Shown here one piece after another: positions 36,251 through 44,458 of a DNA stretch of 58,072 nucleotides. Position 1 is the stretch's first letter; each line of letters begins with the position of its first letter. Source of the DNA: Hydrogenoanaerobacterium saccharovorans (GTDB taxonomy: Bacteria > Bacillota > Clostridia > Oscillospirales > Ruminococcaceae). A program made the position numbers and the translations under genes. Under the pieces are notes generated by a model. That model made no database searches. It worked only from the letters and a program-made list of their open reading frames with translations, and was not told the DNA's origin. The stretch spans positions 1 to 58,072 of the forward strand of contig NZ_RKRD01000005.1 in the NCBI RefSeq assembly GCF_003814745.1. Direction: 5' to 3'.

Positions 36251-38548
36251 TTATATAAAATGAAGCGATTTTGGATAACCGTAAGATTGAAAAACAAGTG
36301 CCAAATCATCTTGCCCTTTGTTAAGAGCATCCTGCAAAGACATGTCGTTCTCTAATATATCGTGCAAAACCTGGCATAAGATAGATTCTATTTTGCTCTG
36401 CGGGATGACAAGTGAATTGTTTCGGTAAGGGCCTACTCGCTTTTTGCAATATTCAAAGCTCTTTTCCGTCAGCCTAAGCCAAGGGTAAAGCTTTAGTAGT
36501 TCTTGGCTGTGATAAGGATCAATTACAGTGGATTGCCCATCTAAAATAGTTAGATAATAACTGGTATCGTGTTGGCACAACCAGTTAAAATATTGATAGG
36601 CAATTTCTTGTTTCGATGAAAAATTACTGATACCAAAATTCCAACCGATGCTAACCGGAGTTTTTCCCGGCAAAGGCTTGTATCCTACCCTGCCGCTGAT
36701 ATCCGATTTGATATTGTTGCTGATTTGCGAGGCATATTCGGTATAGGTTATAAGCATAGCGGTATTGCCCGAGCAGAAATCTGAAACGGTTTGGTTAATG
36801 GAGGTTTGAAATGGGCTTTGCTTTACATAATTTAAGGTTTGCAGTATATTCTGAAATGCCTTTATATTTTCGGGATTGTTCAGACAGGCATTGTTATACC
36901 GATCCCATAGCTTGCCGCCAAAAGACCATAAACGTATTAAAATTTCGGGTGCCAGTTCTTCGTCGATGATACCTGCAAAAGAAGTTCCGTATTCGACGGG
37001 GGAATAAGGATTGTAATCTTTTGTAAAAAATTCTGCAATACCGTTAAATTCTGTCCAAGTTCTTGGCGGTGATAATGAAATTTTATATTTATTTTCAAAT
37101 CGTTTCATAATTTCGCGGTTTTCAAATAAATCTTTACGGTAGAACATAATTTGCGAACCGCCAATAATCGGGATACCGTAACATTTATCCTTGTAATAGC
37201 AATTATCCATGTTTTGTTTAAAAATACGCGAACGGTCAAATTCTCTGCCTTCAACAAAACTTGTAATATCGGCTACCAGCATATTTTGCACAACATAATC
37301 AAGCCAAGGTACATCGTACATATAAATATCGTATTTGCTTTCAGTACGATTGCTATCATCAATAATACTTTTTAACAATTCATTTTGCGGAACAAAATCA
37401 AAATGAATATCGATACCTGTTTGATTTGTAAAATTTTGGGATATGACCTTTGTAGAGTAGGAAGTTGCAAGGTCTACCATCAGTACATTAAGATATTGCC
37501 TTTGCTCAGAAACTATGGGATAGATGCTTTCTATTTTTGCAGGAGGGGGAAGTATAAATTCTGTATTTACAAAATTGTCGGTAAATGTAATGGTTTGCTT
37601 TTCAAAAAGTATGGGAGAATTAATATTTTGGAGTAATAACTTAGATGCGGATACCCCCAGCTCGAATGGCGTGCGCGAAGTATGGATTACACCCGGGGTT
37701 TTACTTGTATTGTTCCAGCTTTCTTCGCCAAGTGTTATTACTTTTATGTCATCCGGTACGTGCAGCCCTTGGACATGAAGTGCCTCAATAACACCTTGTG
37801 CAATAGTGACGGATGATGTTACAACAGCTTGGATTTTTTGGCTGCCGAGAGAAATCATTGTCGATTTAAAAGCATCTTCTTTTGTCATATTGGTCATACA
37901 AATCAGTTCTGAATTAATATTTAATCCATGGTTGTAAAAGGCATCTTCGTAGCCTTTAATGCATTCTTCTTCGGATGATAAATGTTCGTACCCCGAAACC
38001 AAAGCGATGGAAGTATATCCTTGCTCAATTAACCTGCTAACTATAAAATTGAGAGTTTTATAGTTATGAAAAGATACAAAATTCGTATCTAAATTGACAG
38101 GATGCCGTTCAATAAAAACAGTAGGTATATTATAATGCTTAATGCTATTTGCAAAAAAATCGGTATTATGCGGCTGGCATGTAATAATAAGCAGCCCTGT
38201 TACGTTCTGCCCAATAAAATCATCAATTTTTTCACATTCAATATCGGGTAAGTTGTTGGAAAATGCAACGTTTAATGTATAATTTTCGTTTTGTAAGTAA
38301 GAGGAGATACCTTTAAAAATTTCTGCATGATAAAGGTTATCAATGTCCGTCAAAATTACACCAATACAGTTGGAGGCAATCCCTTTCAAATTTCTTGCGG
38401 AATTATTGGGTATGTATTTTAATTTTTCGATGGAGTCGAAAACTTTTGCTTTTGTCTCTGGCTTTACCACACGGCTGCCGCTTAAGCAGCAAGAGACTGT
38501 GGCAATGGATACACCTGCATCTTTTGCAACATCTTTTAAGGTTACCAT
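36251..38548 (-). CDS. LacI regulator fused to a solute-binding-protein domain
   Basis: This 765-residue protein has a LacI helix-turn-helix (residues about 3-50, TLKDVAKDAGVSIATVS), a LacI-type sensor domain (about 60-340) and then a second ligand-binding domain of the family 1 extracellular solute-binding type (about 352-765; YDIYMYDVPWLDYVV, YGIPIIGGSQIMFYRKDLF, AMLITYTEYASQI segments). There is no signal peptide, so the solute-binding fold is in the cytoplasm as an extra sensor. A normal LacI protein is about 335 residues. ATG 38548 has AAGGGTG upstream; the TTG at 38566 precedes that site. The gene is divergent from the RhaM/URO-D importer operon. Confidence 0.85.
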   Translation of the reverse strand: MVTLKDVAKDAGVSIATVSCCLSGSRVVKPETKAKVFDSIEKLKYIPNNSARNLKGIASNCIGVILTDIDNLYHAEIFKGISSYLQNENYTLNVAFSNNLPDIECEKIDDFIGQNVTGLLIITCQPHNTDFFANSIKHYNIPTVFIERHPVNLDTNFVSFHNYKTLNFIVSRLIEQGYTSIALVSGYEHLSSEEECIKGYEDAFYNHGLNINSELICMTNMTKEDAFKSTMISLGSQKIQAVVTSSVTIAQGVIEALHVQGLHVPDDIKVITLGEESWNNTSKTPGVIHTSRTPFELGVSASKLLLQNINSPILFEKQTITFTDNFVNTEFILPPPAKIESIYPIVSEQRQYLNVLMVDLATSYSTKVISQNFTNQTGIDIHFDFVPQNELLKSIIDDSNRTESKYDIYMYDVPWLDYVVQNMLVADITSFVEGREFDRSRIFKQNMDNCYYKDKCYGIPIIGGSQIMFYRKDLFENREIMKRFENKYKISLSPPRTWTEFNGIAEFFTKDYNPYSPVEYGTSFAGIIDEELAPEILIRLWSFGGKLWDRYNNACLNNPENIKAFQNILQTLNYVKQSPFQTSINQTVSDFCSGNTAMLITYTEYASQISNNIKSDISGRVGYKPLPGKTPVSIGWNFGISNFSSKQEIAYQYFNWLCQHDTSYYLTILDGQSTVIDPYHSQELLKLYPWLRLTEKSFEYCKKRVGPYRNNSLVIPQSKIESILCQVLHDILENDMSLQDALNKGQDDLALVFQSYGYPKSLHFI

Positions 38549-38572
38549 ACAGAACACCCTTTTCAATCTGAT

Positions 38573-38588
38573 TATCTAAACGTTTACG
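38573..38588. promoter_or_regulatory. Putative operator near the LacI-SBP gene
   Basis: TATCTAAACGTTTACG has the central CG and AT-rich halves of LacI-family operators. It shares the 10-mer TATCTAAACG with the site at 38671 and lies just downstream of a minus-strand TATACT (38597-38602), so it would autoregulate the regulator. Confidence 0.6.
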
Positions 38589-38670
38589 AAAAAAACAGTA
38601 TAACTTCAATTTACATTAATATATCATTTATTAAAAGGCTAGTCAACGTTATCGAGGTAAAATTTAGTAG

Positions 38671-38686
38671 TATCTAAACGATTAGA
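38671..38686. promoter_or_regulatory. Putative operator near the RhaM promoter
   Basis: TATCTAAACGATTAGA includes the inverted repeat TCTAA-ACGA-TTAGA. It is 98 bp from the first site in the same orientation, and about 45 bp upstream of the TATAAT at 38730-38735 that serves the plus-strand operon. Confidence 0.6.
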
Positions 38687-38729
38687 AAATATTTTTCGAA
38701 ATTGTAATGAAAATGCACTCGACATTCGA

Positions 38730-38735
38730 TATAAT
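38730..38735 (+). promoter_or_regulatory. -10 element of the RhaM-URO-D-CUT2 operon
   Basis: TATAAT at 38730-38735 lies 54 bases before the GTG start at 38790; the -35 region is weak, which fits activator-dependent transcription. Confidence 0.45.
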
Positions 38736-38789
38736 GAAATCAATGAGAAATATAATGCACAAAAAATACAATTAAAGGGGAAATGTTTT

Positions 38790-39113
38790 GTGAAACGTTA
38801 CGGGACTGTCATTCGTGTAAAACCCGAAAAATTAGAGGAGTACAAAAAATTACATGCAGATGTTTGGGAAGATGTAAAAAGAAAAATAAAAGAAGTTCAT
38901 ATCGAAAACTACTCCATCTATTACAAAGAAGGCTATCTCTTTAGTTACTATGAATATTCAGGCGACGATTACGAAGGCGATATGAAAAAGATGGCAATGG
39001 ATGAACGTACCAAAGAGTGGTGGAAATTGACCGACCCTTGTCAGCAGCCGGTAGAGTCTGCAAGTCCGGGCGAATGGTGGTCTGTAATGGAAGAAGTGTT
39101 TCATCTCGATTAA
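38790..39113 (+). CDS. rhaM: L-rhamnose mutarotase-like protein
   Basis: This 107-residue protein of the RhaM/DUF718 family has the GTVIRVKPEKLEEYKKLH opening, the IYYKEGYLFSYYEY middle and the WWKLTDPCQQP motif typical of the group. Known members interconvert alpha and beta anomers of L-rhamnose (or L-fucose). GTG start with AAAGGGG upstream. It leads the operon with a URO-D-family protein and a ribose-type importer, hinting at a deoxy-sugar-like substrate. The exact sugar is not proven. Confidence 0.85.
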   Translation: MKRYGTVIRVKPEKLEEYKKLHADVWEDVKRKIKEVHIENYSIYYKEGYLFSYYEYSGDDYEGDMKKMAMDERTKEWWKLTDPCQQPVESASPGEWWSVMEEVFHLD

Positions 39114-39143
39114 AGTATTTAAACATAGAAAGGAAAAGCTTGA

Positions 39144-40388
39144 ATGACTTCACGAGAACGAATTATGGCATCGGTGCAGCACAAACAACCGGATAGGGTG
39201 CCGTTGGATTTGGGTGCAACACCCAGTTCGGGAATTTCTGCAATTGCTTACAACAACTTAAAAAAGCATTTAGATATGAACAATGGGCATACCAGAATTT
39301 ACGATGTAGTTCAGCAGGTTGTTTATCCAGAGCAAGAGATATTGGATTTATTTGGTGTGGATGTCATTGACGTTGGGCGGGTTTTTAACGAAAAAGACAG
39401 CGATTGGTACGATACCACACTTGCGGATGGCTCGATTGCGCAATACCCCAAATGGTTTCGTCCTACATTGCAGCCAAATGGCTCTTACTTGGTGTTTGAT
39501 AAAGAAGGAACGCAGATAGCGAAGATGCCCGTGGGCGCAACGTTCTTTGACCAAACGTATTTTCCTTACGAAGATGATTATCCCGATAACTACGACAATC
39601 TCGATAAGGATATGAACAAAATTCTATGGCAGGCGTTGGTGCATAGCCCATGGGACCATGCATCGGAACCAAACTTTTACGAAGATTTAAGAAAGCGTGT
39701 TTTGCAGCTGCGCCAAAATACAGACAAAGCACTTATGATTACCTGTGGCTGCAATCTGTTTGAATGGGGAACATTTTTAAGAAGAATTGATAATTTCCTC
39801 ATGGACATCTATTCAGATGAAGATGCTGTAAAAGAATTGCTCGAACAACTCATGGTACGGCATCTTGCAACGTTAGAAAAGGTATGCGACGCGGTGGGCG
39901 ATATTGTAGATATTCTTCGTTTCGGTGATGACCTCGGGATGGATACGGGGATGTTTATGTCCCGCGAAAAATATCAAACAATTTTTAAACCGCATCACAC
40001 TGCTTTGAATGAATATGTACATAAACACAGCAAGATGAAAACTTTCTTGCATTCCTGTGGTTCTATTTATCCGATTATAGGCGATTTAATCGATGCAGGG
40101 TACGATATTCTTAACCCGGTTCAAACCACTGCATACCAGATGGACCCTGCAGTGTTAAAACGAGAGTTCGGTAAAGATATTACGTTTTGGGGCGGCGGAT
40201 GCAACACCCGAACCATCTTAAACCGTGCCACTCCGCAGGAAGTATACGATTATACAAGGCGTATGATAGACATTTTCATGGTAGACGGAGGTTTTGTATT
40301 TAACACAGAGCACAATATTATGCCCGATGTACCACCTTCAAATATTATTGCGATGTATCAGGCAGTAAAGGATGCGGATTTATTATGA
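39144..40388 (+). CDS. URO-D superfamily protein (paralog 2, HSCG type)
   Basis: This 414-residue URO-D/MtaA-superfamily protein begins with MTSRERIMASVQHKQPDRVP, the typical opening of the family, and has LRFGDDLGMDTG, FLHSCGSI and FWGGGCNTRT segments. The HxC motif plus a later Cys resembles the zinc site of corrinoid-dependent methyltransferases MtaA/CmuA, but no corrinoid protein or partner is in the window. It overlaps the permease gene by 4 bases (ATGA), showing a functional link with the importer. The reaction is unknown. Confidence 0.82.
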   Translation: MTSRERIMASVQHKQPDRVPLDLGATPSSGISAIAYNNLKKHLDMNNGHTRIYDVVQQVVYPEQEILDLFGVDVIDVGRVFNEKDSDWYDTTLADGSIAQYPKWFRPTLQPNGSYLVFDKEGTQIAKMPVGATFFDQTYFPYEDDYPDNYDNLDKDMNKILWQALVHSPWDHASEPNFYEDLRKRVLQLRQNTDKALMITCGCNLFEWGTFLRRIDNFLMDIYSDEDAVKELLEQLMVRHLATLEKVCDAVGDIVDILRFGDDLGMDTGMFMSREKYQTIFKPHHTALNEYVHKHSKMKTFLHSCGSIYPIIGDLIDAGYDILNPVQTTAYQMDPAVLKREFGKDITFWGGGCNTRTILNRATPQEVYDYTRRMIDIFMVDGGFVFNTEHNIMPDVPPSNIIAMYQAVKDADLL

Positions 40389-41449
40389 AAACGGTTGAGA
40401 TGATGGGAGCTACTAAAGTGAAAAACGCACTCTTGGCGAAAGAAAAAAAAGGTATCAAGCGGCTTTTGGCAAGAAACGAAGTAACCGTAATAATTGCTGT
40501 ATTATTTTTAGGGGCAATCTTTACTCTTTTTTCAGACAGTTTTTTTACCGGTTATAATCTGTTCAACATTGGCCGTACAGTAGCAATCTACATATTTATC
40601 GCTTTGGGCCAGGGTATGGTTGTAATCGTTGGCGGTATGAATCTGTCCCTTGGGTTTATCGGCGGTATGACAGTGGTAGCGGTGGGGTACTCCATGCAGG
40701 TATTGAGGCTGCCGCCCGCCGTTGCGGTTGTAATTGGTTTAATTGTTGGCTTGCTTGCAGGCTTACTGAATGGTGCTATTATTACAGTTTTAAAACTCAA
40801 TGCCTTTGTTGTTACCCTTGCCACATCATTTGTATTTGCAGGGCTGATAAACGGGGTATCGCAAGGCTTCCCCTACAACGATATTCCCACCAACTTTACG
40901 ATTATTGGACGAGACGGATTCCTTGGCATCCCTCACTTGCTATGGCTGGCAGTTGTAACACTTGTTATACTGGGGTATTTCTTTAAATTTACCGTAACCG
41001 GCAGAAAAGTATTGGCTACGGGCGGTAATGTTGAAGCAGCGCACATGTCCGGCGTAAATACAAACAAAATGATTATATTGGCAAATGTTGCTTCGGGCAT
41101 GTTTGCTGCAATAGCGGGTATTCTTTGGATTTCAAGAACCGGTTCTGCGCAGCCTTCTACAGGAGCAGACTGGATGGTGGTATCTTTTGCAGTTGCGGTA
41201 ATCGGAGGAATCTCTTTGAAAGGAGGGGTATTTAACCCTGTCGGCGTATTTTTTGCAGGCTTTTTGATTGTAATGGTTAAAAACGGGCTTGTCATGCTAA
41301 ATGCGAACGTTTACTTTGAACAGACATACTTAGGAATCATCCTATTGCTGGCAGTATCTTTGGAGAATATCAAGGTTATTATAAACCGCAATAAACTCAA
41401 GAAGAGTCTCAAAGCAGAATCCAAAGTGTATGCAGAAGGCAATACGTAA
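40385..41449 (+). CDS. CUT2 sugar ABC permease (RbsC type)
   Basis: This 354-residue permease has RbsC-family features, including VIVGGMNLSLG, the AVIGGISLKGG segment and eight or more hydrophobic helices. The ATG shares bases with the stop of the URO-D-family gene. Its partners are the binding protein and ATPase encoded next. Confidence 0.92.
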   Translation: MKTVEMMGATKVKNALLAKEKKGIKRLLARNEVTVIIAVLFLGAIFTLFSDSFFTGYNLFNIGRTVAIYIFIALGQGMVVIVGGMNLSLGFIGGMTVVAVGYSMQVLRLPPAVAVVIGLIVGLLAGLLNGAIITVLKLNAFVVTLATSFVFAGLINGVSQGFPYNDIPTNFTIIGRDGFLGIPHLLWLAVVTLVILGYFFKFTVTGRKVLATGGNVEAAHMSGVNTNKMIILANVASGMFAAIAGILWISRTGSAQPSTGADWMVVSFAVAVIGGISLKGGVFNPVGVFFAGFLIVMVKNGLVMLNANVYFEQTYLGIILLLAVSLENIKVIINRNKLKKSLKAESKVYAEGNT

Positions 41450-41502
41450 TGCATACACTTTAATTTAAGCTGTACTTTAAGTACACAGATTGGAGAGTAA
41501 GT

Positions 41503-42564
41503 ATGAAAAACGTAATGAAAAAAGCAGTGGCAATTTTACTGGCATGTATACTCATCGTGGGGGTTACGGGATGTGCTAAGGCACCGACTAAAACGGAGAG
41601 AACCGGAGAAAGCGCTGTAAACGAGAGTAAAAGCGCTTTGAAAATGGCATGGTATGCGCCTGCACCGCACCCCTATTTTGATGAAGTGAAAAAGGGTGTT
41701 GAACAATTTATTGAAAAAGAAGGCGTCGACGTCACCATTCAAATCGGGCCGGACTGGACCCAGGCAAGCGAGAACGAAAAAGTAGAAGCACTGATTGCAC
41801 AAGGCATAAACGCACTTTCCATTTATCCGTGTGATGCATCGGGTGCGAACGGACTTTATGATGAAATCACGAAAAAAATGGGCGTTAATGTAGTCAATTT
41901 CGGTACCGATACCTCTAAACCCACGGCTGCCTCTTTTGCCGTAGGCACCGATGTTAAAAAAGCAGCTTACGACGCAACCGAAGCTGTTATCAAAATGATG
42001 GGTGAAAAGGGAAATTTGGTTAACGTGTTGGAGGTTTTGGAGGATCCGAACACGGCTCTTCGTAAACAAGGCGTAGAGGAAGCAGTTGCAAAATACCCGA
42101 ATGTTAAAATTATTCAAGAAGTAGCGGGCATCAAAACACAAGAAGAGGCGGTAAGCAAAATCGAAAGTGTACTATCAGCAAATGCAGGTAAAGTAAACGG
42201 TATGGTTTGCACAGGTTTTGTAACTACGGTGGGTATGTCGCAGATTTTATCCGATTACTATGCTAAAAACAAAGACCAAAAAATTTATGCAATCGGCATT
42301 GATACAGACCCCGGCGTTATGAAAGCCATTGAAAGCGGCATTATAGATGCAACCATTGCACAAAATCCGCTGGGTCATGGATATATCTCTTGCATGCTGC
42401 TCAAGCTGATGAACGAAGGGTACAAGGCAAAGGATGGCCAGTATTTTATTAACTCGGGCAACGTTTTGGTTACAAAAGAAAATATGACAAGCTTTGAAAA
42501 AGATTTGGAAAAAGTAACTGATTTTATCCTTTTAGATCTTACCAAAACTTATTTATCCAAATAA
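41503..42564 (+). CDS. CUT2 sugar-binding lipoprotein
   Basis: This 353-residue type I periplasmic-binding protein has a signal peptide with VTGC (C24) and a short charged linker. GGAGAG precedes the ATG. The gene order here, permease-binding protein-ATPase, differs from the other two CUT2 systems, suggesting an independent origin. Confidence 0.92.
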   Translation: MKNVMKKAVAILLACILIVGVTGCAKAPTKTERTGESAVNESKSALKMAWYAPAPHPYFDEVKKGVEQFIEKEGVDVTIQIGPDWTQASENEKVEALIAQGINALSIYPCDASGANGLYDEITKKMGVNVVNFGTDTSKPTAASFAVGTDVKKAAYDATEAVIKMMGEKGNLVNVLEVLEDPNTALRKQGVEEAVAKYPNVKIIQEVAGIKTQEEAVSKIESVLSANAGKVNGMVCTGFVTTVGMSQILSDYYAKNKDQKIYAIGIDTDPGVMKAIESGIIDATIAQNPLGHGYISCMLLKLMNEGYKAKDGQYFINSGNVLVTKENMTSFEKDLEKVTDFILLDLTKTYLSK

Positions 42565-42592
42565 AAATCAACCAAAAAGTTGAGGTAGCAAA

Positions 42593-44095
42593 ATGTTAGA
42601 ACTCAAGCATATCAGTAAAATATTTCCGGGAGTAAAGGCGTTGGATGATGTATCGCTTTGCTTTGAGCGCGGAGAAATTCATGCTCTCATGGGCGAAAAT
42701 GGGGCGGGTAAATCAACACTGATGAAGATTATCACCGGTATTTATCATTCTGACTTGGGTGAAATGTATCTGGACGGCAAACCCGTAGAAATAAAAAATT
42801 TTAGGGATGCAGTCGATCATGATATCAACATAGTCAGCCAAGAAATTCAGATTATACCCGATGCTACAGTGGCAGAAAATATCATATTAGACCGAATTGA
42901 TAAATTTAAAACCGGTGTTGTGGTGGATTGGAAAAAAATCAATGAGGTTGCCGCTAAGTATTTGGATATGGTAGGGTTGGATGTAAAGCCTACAGACCGT
43001 ATCGAACATCTTTCTGCAGCGCAAAAGCAGCTGATTCAAATTGCCAAGGCGTTGTCTTCCGAAGCAAAGTACATCCTGTTGGATGAACCTACTTCATCTC
43101 TGACATCTTACGAAAGCCAGAACCTGATAAAAATTGTCAAAAAGCTCAAGCAGCAAAATGTTGCAGTTATCTTTGTTTCTCATAAAATCGAAGAGGTTTT
43201 GGAGCTGTGCGATAAAGTTTCGGTTCTCAGAGACGGCAAATATGTTGGCACCAAATCCTGCGAGAATATATGCAGACAAGACATTGTAAAAATGATGATA
43301 GGACGAGAGGAATCGGTAGCCTATCTCGGTTCGCTGGATATTAAGAATGAGCGGGTGTTGGAAGCCAAAGATATTACTACCTACGGGCAGTTTGATAAAG
43401 TAAGCTTTCACCTGAATAAAGGTGAGATACTGGGTTTTTACGGGCTGGTGGGTTCGGGCAGAACCGAGCTGGCACGTCTGCTGATAGGTGCCGATAAAAT
43501 GGATGGCGGAGAGGTTTTTATCAACGGGAAAAAGGCACATATCAAATCAATACAAGATAGTCTGGATCTTTATCATATGGGTTATGTTACAGAAAACCGC
43601 AAAGAAGAGGGCTTAATGCTTGATTTTAGTGTTTCAACAAACCTTACCATTACGGTGTGGAAAAGAATATTAAACAAGTTCCGTAAGATCAGCTGTAAAG
43701 AAGAAAACTCAATTGTCAGCTCTATGGTAGATAAAATGAAGATTAAAACGCCGTCTCAAGAAACAAAAGCCTACAGCCTATCAGGTGGTAACCAGCAAAA
43801 GGTGAGTATTGGAAAATGGTTGGCAGCAGACTGTGACATTTTAATTATTGATGAGCCTACCGTAGGTGTGGATGTGGGTGCAAAAAAATATATCCATGAT
43901 TTAATTTGGAATCTTGCAAAGCAGGAGGGAAAATCAATCATTCTGATTTCCTCGGATATGCCCGAAATGATTACGCTTGCTAGAAGAATTCTTGTTTTTA
44001 AAGACCAAAAGATTACAGGGGAGATAACCAATCTCAATGAAATTCATAGGTCTTACGAAGAAGTAAGCGAAGAAATTGGGCGGTTGATGGCTTAA
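42593..44095 (+). CDS. CUT2 sugar ABC ATPase (RbsA type)
   Basis: This 500-residue double ATPase has GENGAGKST and LLDEPTSSL in the first domain and GLVGSGRTE, LSGGNQQK and LIIDEPTVGVDVGAK in the second. It powers the preceding permease and ends the operon. Confidence 0.93.
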   Translation: MLELKHISKIFPGVKALDDVSLCFERGEIHALMGENGAGKSTLMKIITGIYHSDLGEMYLDGKPVEIKNFRDAVDHDINIVSQEIQIIPDATVAENIILDRIDKFKTGVVVDWKKINEVAAKYLDMVGLDVKPTDRIEHLSAAQKQLIQIAKALSSEAKYILLDEPTSSLTSYESQNLIKIVKKLKQQNVAVIFVSHKIEEVLELCDKVSVLRDGKYVGTKSCENICRQDIVKMMIGREESVAYLGSLDIKNERVLEAKDITTYGQFDKVSFHLNKGEILGFYGLVGSGRTELARLLIGADKMDGGEVFINGKKAHIKSIQDSLDLYHMGYVTENRKEEGLMLDFSVSTNLTITVWKRILNKFRKISCKEENSIVSSMVDKMKIKTPSQETKAYSLSGGNQQKVSIGKWLAADCDILIIDEPTVGVDVGAKKYIHDLIWNLAKQEGKSIILISSDMPEMITLARRILVFKDQKITGEITNLNEIHRSYEEVSEEIGRLMA

Positions 44096-44129
44096 TTCTG
44101 AGAGGTTTATAAAAAGTTTAACCGTTTAT

Positions 44130-44173
44130 AAAAAGCCGTCTGAAAGTATTAGTTTACTTTCAGACGGCTTTTT
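44130..44173 (+). terminator. Terminator of the RhaM-URO-D-CUT2 operon
   Basis: A 19-bp stem (arms AAAAAGCCGTCTGAAAGTA and its complement) with a 6-base loop ends in TTTTT. Confidence 0.93.
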
Positions 44174-44346
44174 GCAGCTTTAACGAAATAGAACCAACTG
44201 CTGCTGCATTGTAGCAGCAGTTTTTAGATACAAGAAGAAAGCGCTACTGCTGATTTTTGAAGCAGGTTGCCAACTGCACGATTAAGCACGGGTGGTTTTT
44301 GTCTTGGATGAAAACAAAAGATACGTTGAGAATACAAAGGCATAAA
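44174..44346. other. Non-coding spacer with a second hairpin
   Basis: This stretch has a further hairpin at 44196-44225 (AACTGCTGCT / AGCAGCAGTT followed by TTTTT), a possible backup terminator. No gene is seen. Confidence 0.6.
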
Positions 44347-44374
44347 AAAGGGCAGTCGCTTTAGCGGCTGCCCT
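44347..44374 (-). terminator. Terminator of the flavoprotein gene
   Basis: On the minus strand AAGGGCAGCCGCT pairs with AGCGACTGCCCTT and is followed by a run of T. It lies 85 bases past the stop of the flavoprotein gene. Confidence 0.85.
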
Positions 44375-44458
44375 TAGAAAAATTTGCTCTATTGGGTTTT
44401 GGCAAAACACCTGTTTTGCGGGTGAGTGTCAAACTTGTCTGCCCAAACAGCAAACAGG

